A stretch of DNA of 64,000 nt from Kitasatospora paranensis. GTDB lineage: Bacteria; Actinomycetota; Actinomycetes; Streptomycetales; Streptomycetaceae. The number at the start of each line of letters is the position of its first letter. Position 1 is the stretch's first letter. A model generated the notes under the pieces. It was not told where the DNA came from. It saw only the letters and a program-made list of their open reading frames with translations, and ran no database searches. Location of the stretch: the NCBI RefSeq assembly GCF_039544005.1, contig NZ_BAABKV010000001.1:1736001-1800000 (forward strand), written 5' to 3'. Positions 19,789 through 29,213 of this stretch are shown here, one piece after another. The position numbers were made by a program, and so were the translations under genes.

Positions 19789-21465
19789 CGGGGTCCTCCT
19801 TGCCGGCGCGGGCCGGACGGGGCTGGTCGGGCACCTTCGGGCCGCCGGCCTCGGCGGCGGGTGCGCCGTCGGCGGTACCGGGGGTGCCGTCGGGAGAATC
19901 GGTGTCGGTGTCGGAGGCGGTGTCGGTGTCGGAGGCGGTGTCGGTGTCGGTGTCGGAGGCGGCGGGGCCGTGGTCGGCGAGGACGGCGAGCAGTTCGGCC
20001 TCGCCCACCTCGTCGCCGGTGAGTTCGCCGGCGACCGCGCCGCTGCGCAGCACCACGATCCGGTCGGCGCCCTCGACGAGTTCCTCGATGTCGGAGGAGA
20101 TCAGCAGGACCGCCAGGCCCTCCTGGGCGAGTTCGTCGATCAGCGTCTGCACCTCGGCCTTGGCACCGACGTCGATGCCGCGGGTCGGCTCGTCCAGCAG
20201 CAGCACCTTCGGCTCCAGGCAGAGCCACCGCGCGAGCAGCACCTTCTGCTGGTTGCCGCCGGACAGTTCGGAGACCTTCTGCTCCGGGCTGGACGCCTTG
20301 ATCCGCAGCCGCTTCATGAAGACCTCGACCACGCGGTCCTGCCGGGCCCGGGAGACGATCCCGGCCCGCGACAGCCGCGGCATCGCGGCGAGCACGATGT
20401 TCTCCCGCACCGACAGACCCGGAACGATCCCCTCCGCCTTCCGGTCCTCCGGCAGCATGCTGATCCCGGCCCGGATCGCCGAGGCCGAGCCGTGCCGCCG
20501 CAGCACCCGCCCCCGACGGTGACGGTGCCGCCGTCCAGCGGCAGCGCACCCGCGAGGGCCTTCGCCGTCTCGCTGCGCCCGGAGCCCAGCAGACCGCCCA
20601 GCCCCAGCACCTCGCCCGGGCGCAGCGCGAGGCTGACGTCGTCGAGCTGGTGGCGGCGGGTCAGGCCCTGTGCGGCGAGCACCGGTTCGCGGACGACGGC
20701 GTGCTCCTCGGCGCCGAAGCCGGTGACGCCGTGCCGGCGGACCTCGGAGATCTCCCGGCCGAGCATCATCGAGACCAGCTGCATGCGGTCCAGGTCGGCG
20801 AGGTCGCCGGTGTGGATGTGGCGGCCGTCGCGGAGCACGGTGACGCGCTCGCAGAGCCGGTACAGCTCGTCCATCCGGTGGCTGACGTAGAGGATCGCGA
20901 TGCCCTGGCGGCGCAGTTCGCCGACGACCCGGAACAGCGTCTCCACCTCGCGGGGTTCGAGCGAGGAGGTGGGCTCGTCCATCACGACGACCTGGGCGTC
21001 GACGGAGACCGCGCGGGCCAGCGCGACCATCTGCTGGGTGCCGAGGCCGAGGGTGTGCAGCGGGCGGCGGGGGTCGACGTGCACGCCGAAGCCGGCGAGC
21101 AGGTCGGCCGCCTCCCGGTGCATCCGGGGGAAGTCGATGAGGCCGAGGCGCTTCTTGGGTTCGCGGCCGAGGAAGATGTTGCGCGCCACGCTCATCAGCG
21201 GGACGAGGTTCACCTCCTGGTAGATCGTGGAGATGCCGGCCTGCTGGGCCTCGAAGGGCCGGGCGAAGGCCACCGACGAGCCAGCGAGGAGGAGTTCGCC
21301 GTCGTCGGGGCGGTGCACGCCGGTCAGGACTTTGATCAGGGTGGACTTGCCCGCCCCGTTCTCACCGACCAGGGCGTGGGTCTCGCCGGGGCGCAGCGAG
21401 AAGGAGACGTCGTCGAGGGCCACCACGCCGGGGAACCGCTTGCTCACACCGCGGGCCTCCAGCAC
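19785..21465 (-). CDS. Sugar ABC transporter ATPase, two ATP-binding domains (two frameshifts)
   Basis: Starts at ATG 21465 with a complete first cassette: LVGENGAGKSTLIKVLTG (Walker A), QQMVALARAV, VVMDEPTSSLE (Walker B), YVSHRMDEL. The second cassette has GLGGLLGSGRSETAKAL (degenerate Walker A, normal for this family), SGGNQQKVLLARWL and LLLDEPTRGIDVGAKAE. The frame breaks at about 20512, where GTVTVGG must continue to RVLRRHGSASAIRAGISMLPEDRK; one more base in the C5 run repairs it. The tail is Asp-Thr-Ser low complexity. No stop occurs in that frame before the permease, so a second one-base loss before 19785 is needed. There TGA overlaps the permease ATG. The exact C-terminus is uncertain. 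Confidence 0.8.
19901..19960. repeat. 18-bp tandem repeat in the ATPase tail
   Basis: GGTGTCGGTGTCGGAGGC at 19901-19918 and 19919-19936, then a 24-base variant with one extra GGTGTC at 19937-19960. On the coding strand it encodes repeated Asp-Thr/Ala-Ser units. Units of six bases keep the frame. Confidence 0.9.
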
Positions 21466-21631
21466 GGGTGTCGCTGCGGGGAGGGCGCTGCCTGCGGCCC
21501 GGACGGCCGCCGCTTCGGGGGTGCCATGCTTCTGGCCTTCCGGAGGGTCGTAGGGGTGGTGCCGGGCCGCCGCGCCCGGGGTGGACGCGGCGGCCCGAGG
21601 TGCGGGCCGGGCCCGCGGTCGGGGCGTGGCG

Positions 21632-22720
21632 TCAGTAGGCGCCGGCGACCGAGGCGGCGGCGTTGCTCGGGTCGTACGCCCGGTCGGAGATCACGACGCT
21701 GTCCGCGATGCCCTCGCCGCCGAAGAACTTCTGGATGGTGGCGAAGGCCAGCGGGCCGAAGCGGGGGTTGGACTCGATGACGCCGTTGTAGTCGCCGGCG
21801 GCGAGCGCCTGGACGGCGTTGCGGGTGCCGTCGATGGAGACCACCTTGACGTCCTTGCCCGGCTTCTTGCCCGCGCTCTTCAGCGCGGTCACCGCGCCGA
21901 GGCCCATCTCGTCGTTCTCCGCGTACACCGCGGTGATCTCCGGCTTGGACTGGATCAGCTGCTCCATCACCTGCTGTCCCTTGTCCCGGGCGAACTCGCC
22001 GGTCTGCTGGGCGACGATCTCCATGCCGGGCGCCTTCGCCTTGAGCTCGTCGACGAAGCCGCTGGTGCGGTCGGTGGTGACGTTGTTGCCGGAGGAGCCG
22101 AGCAGGATGGCCACCTTGCCGGTGCCGCCGGTCGCGGTGACGAGCGCGTCGGCGGCCCGCTTGCCCTGCTCCACGAAGTTGGAGCCGATGAAGGTCAGGT
22201 AGTCCTTGCAGGCGGTGGCGTTGACCTTGCGGTCGATGGTGATGACCGGCACGTGCTTGGCGGCCGCCGCGTCGAACGCGGGCTGCAGGCCGTCGGAGTT
22301 CAGCGGGGCGACGATCAGCACCTGGGCGCCCTGGTTGAGCATGTCCTGGATGTCGCTGATCTGCTTGGACAGCTGCGACTGGGCGTTGGTGGTGAGCAGC
22401 TTCTTCACGCCCAGCTTGGCGGCCTCGTCCTTGATGGACTGCGTCTCGGCGATGCGGAACGGGTTGGCCTCCTTCTCCGACTGGGAGAAGCCGACGACCG
22501 CGTCCTTCAGGTCGATCTTCGTGGCGCCGTAGGCCGAGAGGGTGCAGCCGCCGCCCGCGGCGGAGGCCGCGGCGGTCGGGCTGGCGACCTGCGCGGCCTG
22601 CCCGTCGCCCGAGCCGGAGGCCGGGGTCTCCGACTTGGCGCAGCCGGTCGCGGCGATGCCGACGGCGGCGGCGATCAGGGTGGCGACGACGAGTCTGCGG
22701 GGTCCGTGCGTGGCGTTCAT
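21632..22720 (-). CDS. Sugar-binding lipoprotein of ABC transporter (YtfQ/RbsB type)
   Basis: ATG 22720 follows AAGGAG and starts a lipoprotein signal whose lipobox ends at Cys27 (IAATGC). The mature part is a Peripla_BP_4 sugar-binding protein: VVGFSQSEKEANPFRIAETQ, LLTTNAQSQLSKQISDIQ, VLIVAPLNSDGL, VITIDRKVNA, AILLGSSGNNVTTDR, AVYAENDEMGLGAV, VVSIDGTRNAVQAL. The SQSEKEANPFRIAETQS region resembles YtfQ more than ribose-binding proteins, suggesting a hexose or furanose ligand. First gene of the leftward operon and likely the most strongly expressed. 362 residues. Confidence 0.93.
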   Translation of the reverse strand: MNATHGPRRLVVATLIAAAVGIAATGCAKSETPASGSGDGQAAQVASPTAAASAAGGGCTLSAYGATKIDLKDAVVGFSQSEKEANPFRIAETQSIKDEAAKLGVKKLLTTNAQSQLSKQISDIQDMLNQGAQVLIVAPLNSDGLQPAFDAAAAKHVPVITIDRKVNATACKDYLTFIGSNFVEQGKRAADALVTATGGTGKVAILLGSSGNNVTTDRTSGFVDELKAKAPGMEIVAQQTGEFARDKGQQVMEQLIQSKPEITAVYAENDEMGLGAVTALKSAGKKPGKDVKVVSIDGTRNAVQALAAGDYNGVIESNPRFGPLAFATIQKFFGGEGIADSVVISDRAYDPSNAAASVAGAY

Positions 22721-22909
22721 GGAGGGACTCCTTGGCGAGGTGACGGCGGCACCGGGCAGGTGGGCCGGCGGCGCGGTGGGGGTGCGTGCGGGAGTGTGTG
22801 CGGGGTGGAACGACGGTCGCCGGAGGCGCACCGGGCACCTGGCCGACAAGGGTGGTGAATCCGTCGGCAGGGAAGAGCGGGAAGAGGCCTGCGGGGCCCC
22901 TCGGTGGCG

Positions 22910-22931
22910 CTGTTTACAACGTTATATATGC
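22910..22931. promoter_or_regulatory. Candidate LacI-family operator 1
   Basis: TGTTTACAACGTTATATATG, centred on AACGTT at 22918-22923, about 195 bases upstream of the binding-protein ATG. LacI-family sites are short palindromes with a central CG step. It shares TTTnCAACGTTnT with operator 2. Assignment to the operon's own LacI regulator is inference. Confidence 0.45.
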
Positions 22932-23294
22932 GGCCCGATCCGCCGGGCAAGAGTGTTGCGGACTCATTTCTGCTCATTCACCGACCACGCACCGCGACCA
23001 CCCCTGCACCAACGCCCGCGGACGCCGCAGGGCTTGACGCCGCCACGGCCCGACCGCCCGCGAGCGGCGGGCCCGGCCCCGGTCCGGCCTGCGGGTGGGC
23101 CGCGCACCACCCCGGGCCGCGCGCCGCCGCAGGCCCGCGCACCGACAGGCCGTCAGGGGATCTGCACGGCGGAAGGGGACCCAGGTTGACGGGTCGTCGA
23201 CACACGGCCGACCACCGGGCGACACATTCCCGTACATCGGCGACCGCAAGGGGTGGACACCGTCGCAAGCCCGTGCTGTCATTCTCCCTGTCCG

Positions 23295-23314
23295 CTTTTC
23301 CAACGTTGTGCAAG
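23295..23314. promoter_or_regulatory. Candidate LacI-family operator 2
   Basis: CTTTTCCAACGTTGTGCAAG, centred on AACGTT at 23302-23307, about 375 bases upstream of the glycosidase start. The same core as operator 1 on the glycosidase side suggests common control of uptake and extracellular hydrolysis. Confidence 0.4.
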
Positions 23315-23681
23315 AGGCGGGCACCACCCCGCGAAACCACCCGATCGCCCACCGGACAGCCGCGGGCCGGGCCTGCCGACGGCGCCGCCGTCCAGCCCTG
23401 CCCGACGACGCCGAGCCGGGCCCAGGGCCCGCCACGCCCGGCACCGGCCCGCCCCCACCCGGCTCCCCGGAGCGGGCCACCCGCCCGGCGTCCCGACACC
23501 CCCGCCGCGGGTCCTCGCCGGCACCACCCCGCCGCCGCGACGACCCGGCCGGTCGCCCCTTGCCCGCGGCCGCCCCGCCCGTCGCCACCGGCGACACACC
23601 ACCCACGTCCCTCGCGCGAGCGGATCGCCGCGGCGAGGGCTGCCCCACGACCCTCTACTCCCCCGTGTGAGGAGCAACCGC

Positions 23682-26600
23682 ATGAGACGACAGCCAGCCA
23701 TCCGACACCGGCGCGGGATGTGGGCGCTGCTGCTGGCAGCGACCCTCTCGCTGCCGGTGGTCGGCCTGGCCCCCGGTATCTCGGCCGCCGAACCCGCCGA
23801 CGCCGCGACCACCTTCGCCGCCGGCGACCCCAACGCCCAGGTGCACGGCCTGAAGGGCGAGTACTACCGGATGTCGGCCCCAGGCGCCCACGACTTCGCC
23901 GAGCTCGGCGGAACCGAACTCGACCCGCAGATCGACCTGCCCGGCCTGGCCGACACCTTCCAGGAGCTGACCGGCCGCCAGGAGAACACCACTGCCCGCT
24001 GGACAGGCCGGATCCAGGCCCCCACCACCGGGGACTACACCTTCTACGCGATCGGCGACAACGGCTTCCGGCTGTTCATCGACGGCCAGCCGGTCATCGA
24101 CCACTGGGTGGGCGACTGGGACCACGAGCAGACCAGCGCCGCCGTCCACCTCACCGCCGGCGAGCAGCACGACTTCCGGCTGGAGATGTTCCAGGACACC
24201 GGCGGCGCCAACATGTACCTGCGCTGGTCCGCTCCGGGCCTCGCGAAGCAGATCGTGCCGGAGTCCGCGTTCACCCCGCCCGACGGGTTCAGCGTGTACC
24301 CGGTCGCGCTGTCCGTCGCCCAGGACGGCCTCAAGGTGCAGGCCACCTTCCAGGGCAGGGTCGGCAACGCGGCGACGGTGGCGGACCACCTGCGGGTCGA
24401 GGCGGACACCACCGCGATGCCGCTGAAGTCCGTCGCGGTCGCCAAGGACGACAAGCGCTCGCTGATCGTCAAGCTCGCCGAACCGATCCAGAAGGGGCAG
24501 AACGTCCGGGTGCGCTACGACGGCACCGGCGGCCTCACCTCCGGCGGCGAGGCCGTCCCGGAGATGGCGCGCACGGCGGACAACGCCTCCACCCACCGCC
24601 TCACCACGCCGTTCGGCGACAAGGTCGACCCGAACCACCCGCTGCCCGAGTACCCGCGCCCGCAGCAGGTCCGCTCCGACTGGCTGAACCTGAACGGCCC
24701 CTGGCAGTTCGCCGCCGCCTCCGCCGGGCAGCAGCCGGTGTTCGGCAAGGACCTCGGCGAGAAGATCATCGTGCCGTACCCGGTCGAGTCCCAGCTCTCG
24801 GGCCTGGAGCGGCACGAGGACCACATGTTCTACCGGCGTACGGTGACCGTGCCCAAGGGCTGGAAGATCGGCCAGGGGCAGCGCCTCAAGCTGAACTTCG
24901 GCGCCGTCGACTACCAGGCCACCGTCTGGGTCAACGGCACGAAGGTCGCCGAGCACACCGGCGGCTACACCGGCTTCGGCGCCGACATCACCGACGCGGT
25001 CAAGGGCACCGGCCCGCAGGAGATCGTGGTCGCGGTCACCGACACGGCCGGGGCGAACCAGCCGCTCGGCAAGCAGTCCAACTCCCCCGGCGGCATCGTC
25101 TACACCCAGTCGTCCGGCATCTGGCAGACGGTGTGGATGGAGCCGGTCGCCACCACCTCGATCGACAGCATCACCACCACGCCCGACATCGACGCCGGCA
25201 TCCTGGCCGTCACCGTCAACTCCCCCGGCGCTCCCGCCGGAACGATCGTCAAGGCGGTCGCCAAGGACGCCGCGGGCAACACCGTCGGCTCCATCAGCGG
25301 CCCGGCCAACACCCTGCTCCACCTCCCGGTGGGCAACCAGCACCTGTGGACGCCCGACGACCCGTACCTCTACGACCTGAAGGTCACCCTCACCAGCGGG
25401 AAGTCCACCGACAGCATCAAGAGCTACTTCGGCATGCGGAAGATCGCCCTCGCCGACGTCGGCGGCTACCAGAAGATCGTCCTCAACGGGAAGCCGATCT
25501 TCTCGCTCGCCGAACTCGACCAGGGCTTCTGGCCGGACGGCCTCTACACCGCGCCCAGCGACGCCGCCATCAGGTTCGACCTGCAGTCGCAGAAGGACCT
25601 CGGCTTCAACGCGGTGCGCAAGCACATCAAGGTCGAGTCGCCGCGCTGGTACTACCAGGCCGACAAGCTGGGCCTGCTGGTCTGGCAGGACTTCGTCTCC
25701 GGCGACTACAGCACCGCCGCCGGCCAGCAGGAGTTCGTCGACGAGGGCACGGCCGAGATGAAGCTGCTGCACAACTCCCCCTCGGTCATCGGCTGGATCG
25801 TCTTCAACGAGGGCTGGGGCGAGTGGGACCGCACCGCCACCGGCAAGCTCGCCGACGCCGTCAAGGCGGCCGACCCGTCCCGCCTGGTCAACGCCCACAG
25901 CGGCGTCAACTGCTGCGCCTCCAAGGGTGACTCCGGCAAGGGCGACATCATCGACCACCACGACTACGGCAACAACGACCCGGCGTTCCCCGACGCCACC
26001 CGGGCGGCCATGGACGGCGAGCACGGCGGGTTCACCCTCCGCTCCCCCGGCCACCTGTGGCCCGGCGCGCCGACCGTCATCTACAGCGGCGTGAACGACA
26101 AGGCGGCGCTCACCCAGAAGTACGTCCAGAACACCGAGACCTTCTACCTGGCGGCGGCCGGCGCCGAGCTCTCCGGCTCGGTCTACACCCAGGTCACCGA
26201 CGTGGAGCACGAGCTCAACGGCCTCTGGTCGTACGACCGTCGGGAGATCAAGGTCGACCCGGCGCAGGTCCGCGCGATCAACCTCAAGGTCATCGCGGCC
26301 GGTGCCGCGGCCGGCGCGCGCTCCGAGCTCAAGGGCGGCGGCTCCTGGTCGCTCGACGAGAACACCGGCACCACCGCCGCCGACCAGGGCCCCAACCACA
26401 GCCCGCTCACGCTGACCGGCGGGACGAGCTGGGCCCCCGGCGTCAGCGGCAGCGCCCTGAAGTTCAACGGCCAGGCGCAGTACGCCCAGACTGCCGGCCC
26501 CGTGCTCGACACCACCAAGAGCTACTCGGTGTCGGCCTGGGCCACCCTGGACGCCCTCCCCGGCAACTACGCCACGATCGTCAGCCAGGACGGCCGCCGC

Positions 26601-26954
26601 ATCGAGAACCCCTTCTACCTCCAGTACGGGCAGGGCGCGTTCGCCTTCAGCCTGCCCGGGGCCAACCGCGCCCGGCTGCCGATCACCCCGCAGCTCGGCC
26701 ACTGGTACCACCTGGTCGGCGTGCACGACGCGGCGACCGCCACCATCCAGCTGTACGTGGACGGCACCCTCGCCGCCAGCGTCCCGTCCGGGCCGGCCGA
26801 CGTCAGCACCGGCCCGCTCGCGGTGGGCCGCGCCAAGTACAACGGCGCGAACGGCGACTTCTGGAACGGCTCGATCGACCAGGTGCACGCCTACGACCGG
26901 GCCCTGACCGCCGCGGAGGTGAGCGCCCTGCACACCGCCGAACTCCCGCAGTAG
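23682..26954 (+). CDS. Secreted multidomain glycoside hydrolase family 2 enzyme (PA14-GH2-LamG)
   Basis: 1090 residues from ATG 23682, preceded by GAGGAG. Order: signal peptide (1 to ~35); PA14 carbohydrate-binding domain (~52-190, GLKGEYYRM to MYLRWSAPG); GH2 sugar-binding jelly roll (~325-490, LNGPWQFA, HMFYRRTV, VWVNGTKVAEHTGGYTGF); Ig-like domain; TIM barrel (~585-860); LamG/concanavalin-like domain (~890-1088). The acid/base is Glu710 in FNEGWGEWD; the nucleophile is probably Glu780 in DGEHGGF, from comparison with the GEFGG motif of this GH2 subgroup. The specificity (beta-galactoside, -glucuronide or other) cannot be read. With the divergent transporter and galM it probably releases the sugar that is imported. 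Confidence 0.9.
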   Translation: MRRQPAIRHRRGMWALLLAATLSLPVVGLAPGISAAEPADAATTFAAGDPNAQVHGLKGEYYRMSAPGAHDFAELGGTELDPQIDLPGLADTFQELTGRQENTTARWTGRIQAPTTGDYTFYAIGDNGFRLFIDGQPVIDHWVGDWDHEQTSAAVHLTAGEQHDFRLEMFQDTGGANMYLRWSAPGLAKQIVPESAFTPPDGFSVYPVALSVAQDGLKVQATFQGRVGNAATVADHLRVEADTTAMPLKSVAVAKDDKRSLIVKLAEPIQKGQNVRVRYDGTGGLTSGGEAVPEMARTADNASTHRLTTPFGDKVDPNHPLPEYPRPQQVRSDWLNLNGPWQFAAASAGQQPVFGKDLGEKIIVPYPVESQLSGLERHEDHMFYRRTVTVPKGWKIGQGQRLKLNFGAVDYQATVWVNGTKVAEHTGGYTGFGADITDAVKGTGPQEIVVAVTDTAGANQPLGKQSNSPGGIVYTQSSGIWQTVWMEPVATTSIDSITTTPDIDAGILAVTVNSPGAPAGTIVKAVAKDAAGNTVGSISGPANTLLHLPVGNQHLWTPDDPYLYDLKVTLTSGKSTDSIKSYFGMRKIALADVGGYQKIVLNGKPIFSLAELDQGFWPDGLYTAPSDAAIRFDLQSQKDLGFNAVRKHIKVESPRWYYQADKLGLLVWQDFVSGDYSTAAGQQEFVDEGTAEMKLLHNSPSVIGWIVFNEGWGEWDRTATGKLADAVKAADPSRLVNAHSGVNCCASKGDSGKGDIIDHHDYGNNDPAFPDATRAAMDGEHGGFTLRSPGHLWPGAPTVIYSGVNDKAALTQKYVQNTETFYLAAAGAELSGSVYTQVTDVEHELNGLWSYDRREIKVDPAQVRAINLKVIAAGAAAGARSELKGGGSWSLDENTGTTAADQGPNHSPLTLTGGTSWAPGVSGSALKFNGQAQYAQTAGPVLDTTKSYSVSAWATLDALPGNYATIVSQDGRRIENPFYLQYGQGAFAFSLPGANRARLPITPQLGHWYHLVGVHDAATATIQLYVDGTLAASVPSGPADVSTGPLAVGRAKYNGANGDFWNGSIDQVHAYDRALTAAEVSALHTAELPQ

Positions 26955-26971
26955 CCGGCCCGGCAGGGCCC

Positions 26972-27016
26972 GCCGGTCCCGGCGGGGCGGACCACCTCCG
27001 CCCCGCCGGGACCGGC
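26972..27016 (+). terminator. Terminator of the GH2 gene
   Basis: Perfect 20-bp stem, arms 26972-26991 and 26997-27016, loop CCACC, starting 18 bases after the stop codon. Confidence 0.8.
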
Positions 27017-27125
27017 GCTGTCGTTCCCGGCCGCGCACCCTCCCGGCAGATGGCTGCGTGCCGCGGGAATCACCGCCACCGCCAGAGGGTTTGACATCCG
27101 GTCAACACACGAGCGGGGAGGGTCC

Positions 27126-28297
27126 ATGACGGACGGCATCGAGGTTTCCGGCAGCGTCGGGGCGGGATTCGAGGCAGTGCGGGAGGAGTTCGCGGCCGTG
27201 GCCGCGGACGAGGGCGGTGACTACGCGGCGCAGCTGGTCGTCCATCACGGCGCCGAGCGGGTCGTCGACCTCTGGACGGGGCCGGAGTTCGACGGGGACA
27301 CCCTCACCGGGGTGTTCTCCTCGACGAAGGGAGCGGCGCACCTGGTGGTGGCGCTCCTCGTGCAGGAGGGGGCGCTCGACCCGGACGAGCGGGTCGCCGC
27401 GTACTGGCCGGAGTTCGCCGCGCAGGGCAAGCAGGACATCACCCTGCGGGACCTGCTGGCGCACCGGGCCGGGGTGATCGGCGTCGACGGCGGCTTCTCC
27501 CTGGAGGAACTGGCCGACGACCGGGTGCTGGCCGAGCGGCTGGCGGCGGAGCGTCCGCGCTGGCGGCCGGGTGCGGCGTTCGGCTACCACGCCCTGGTGA
27601 TCGGCGCGTTGACGGGGAGGTGGTCCGCCGGGTGACCGGCCGGACGATCCAGGAGCTGTTCGAGGAGCGGGTGCGGGCCCCGTACGGGCTGGACTTCTTC
27701 CTCGGGCTGCCCGAGGAGCAGGAGGCGCGCTTCCGGACCACCCAGCCGATGCTGCCCACCCCCGCGCAGCGGGCCGTGCTGGCCGCCACCGCGGCCGGGC
27801 CGGGCAGCCTGCGCGGCATCGCCTTCAACGGCAGCCGCCCGGAGCAGCCACTGGACGCCCTGCCGAACCACCGGGTCGTCCGCGCGAAGGGCCCCGCCTC
27901 GGTCGGCGGCATCGGCTCCGCCCGGGGCATGGCCGGGATGTACGCGGCCGCGATCAGCACCGTGGACGGCCGGGCGCCGCTGCTCAAGCCGGACACCGCA
28001 GCGGAGTTCGCGCAGGTGCACTCGGTCGGCCACGACGTCGTGCTGGGCAAGCACAACGCGTTCGCGCTCGGCTTCTCCGCCGTGTCGGACGCGTTTCCCG
28101 TCCTGGGCGCGGGCGCGTTCGGGCACAGCGGCGCGGCCGGATCGCTGGCCTTCGCCGACCCGGGCCTCGGTCTCGGTCTCGGTCTCGGTCTCGCCTACGG
28201 CTACAACCGCCGCCGCTTCGCCTTCCCGGGCGGTGCGGCCCCGGAGAACGCCCGGCTGATCCGGGCGGTCGCCGCCGCGGCGGCGGCCGCTGCCTGA
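27126..28297 (+). CDS. Serine hydrolase/esterase, beta-lactamase family (frameshifted)
   Basis: ATG 27126 follows a GGGGAGGG site. The first part has the nucleophile motif FSSTKG (Ser65-x-x-Lys68) and LRDLLAHRAGVIG; the second has KGPASVGGIGSARGMA and FGHSGAAGSLAFADP, as in EstB-type esterases. The frame breaks near 27617: IGALTG should continue to EVVRRVTGRTIQELFEERV, restored by one extra G in ACGGGGAGG. Restored length ~390. The C-terminus contains a Leu-Gly repeat and ends in polyalanine. Family members act as cytoplasmic esterases or beta-lactam-tolerant hydrolases; substrate unknown. Confidence 0.85.
28166..28193 (+). repeat. CTCGGT hexanucleotide repeat in the esterase gene
   Basis: Four full CTCGGT units plus a partial one, encoding alternating Leu-Gly before AYGYNRRR. 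Unit length keeps the frame, so copy-number change would alter the protein only by Leu-Gly pairs. Confidence 0.9.
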
Positions 28298-28429
28298 CGG
28301 GTGGACGGCCCGGCGCCCGGCCGCCGGGTCTCCCGTCGGCGCCCCCGGGGACGGTCCGCACCGCCCCCGGGGGTCACCGTCGGCGGGATCGCCGTGCCCG
28401 GGGCCACTGCTGCCTCAGCCGCCGCTGCC

Positions 28430-28999
28430 TCAGCCGTCGCTGCGTCGGTCGCCGTTCCCGGGGCGCAGCAGGTGGGCGGCCTGCAGGATCGCGGCGACAC
28501 TGCCGGCCTCGGTGATCGTCCCGTCGTGCACCATCGCCAGCACCTCGGCCGGGGTGGCCCGGTGCACGGTCATGTGCTCCTCGGTGGTGTCCCGGGCGAT
28601 CCGGCCGGGCGTCAGGTCGCGGGCGAGGAAGAGGTGGGTGACGGCGGCGGTGCTGGACGGCAGCGGGTGGATCAGGCCGAGCCGCTGCCAGGCCGAGGCC
28701 CGCCATCCGGTCTCCTCCTCCAGTTCGCGCGCGGCCGCGGCCGGCGCCTCCTCGCCGGGTTCGATGCCGCCGCCCGGCAGGTGCGTCATCCGACGGCCGG
28801 TGAGGTAGAACTCGTCCTGGACGAGCAGCACCAGCCCGTCGGCGTCGACGGCGACCACCCGGACGGCGTCGGAGACCTCCACATGCTCGTACACGCCCGG
28901 CGGCGCGAGCCCTTCGACCGTGTCGGCCAGAAGTCTCAGGTAGGGGCCGTCGTGCAGCACCTGCCGGTCGAGCCTGCGCCGGTTGCCGTCGTCGGCCAT
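28430..28999 (-). CDS. Nudix hydrolase, ADP-ribose pyrophosphatase-like
   Basis: 189 residues from ATG 28999. The Nudix box is complete (GGGIEPGEEAPAAAARELEEETGW, positions about 93-116, with the REL-x-EE core). An N-terminal strand region (LHDGPYLRLLADTVE, VRVVAVDADGLVLLVQDEF) resembles NudF/ADPRase enzymes, and the later HPLPSSTAAVTHLFLARDL fits that group. It hydrolyses a nucleoside diphosphate linked to another moiety; ADP-sugar is the best guess. Convergent with the esterase gene. Confidence 0.88.
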   Translation of the reverse strand: MADDGNRRRLDRQVLHDGPYLRLLADTVEGLAPPGVYEHVEVSDAVRVVAVDADGLVLLVQDEFYLTGRRMTHLPGGGIEPGEEAPAAAARELEEETGWRASAWQRLGLIHPLPSSTAAVTHLFLARDLTPGRIARDTTEEHMTVHRATPAEVLAMVHDGTITEAGSVAAILQAAHLLRPGNGDRRSDG

Positions 29000-29213
29000 C
29001 GGCCGCCCTCCCTCTCGCCGTGGGTCTCCTCACAGTCCAGCCACCGCGGGCGCGCCGGTCAAGACGGCGCGCCCCCGTACGCAGAGCTCCACCGGGTGAA
29101 GGGCCGGGTCGGGTGCCGGTCGCGCAGCAGGTCCCGGACCGACGGGCACCGCAGCGCCCGGGGCCGGCCGGACCCGGGCGCTGCCGTTCAGCCCGCGGCG
29201 GTGACCGTCATGC

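Larger units (their letters stand above)
22721..23681. other. Divergent regulatory region between transporter operon and glycosidase
   Basis: 960 bases with no convincing gene, between two divergently transcribed units of one probable regulon. It contains two AACGTT-centred sites in an otherwise very G+C-rich stretch (listed separately). The central ~22985-23240 segment has no recognisable feature. Confidence 0.55.

Noticed and set aside
19901..19960. CRISPR-like array
   Set aside because: The units are 18-bp direct tandem repeats without spacers, inside a coding region.
22904..25930. Long alternative frame (about 1000 codons) over the GH2 gene
   Set aside because: The translation is low-complexity Arg/Pro/Gly, whereas the other frame encodes PA14, GH2 and LamG with catalytic residues.
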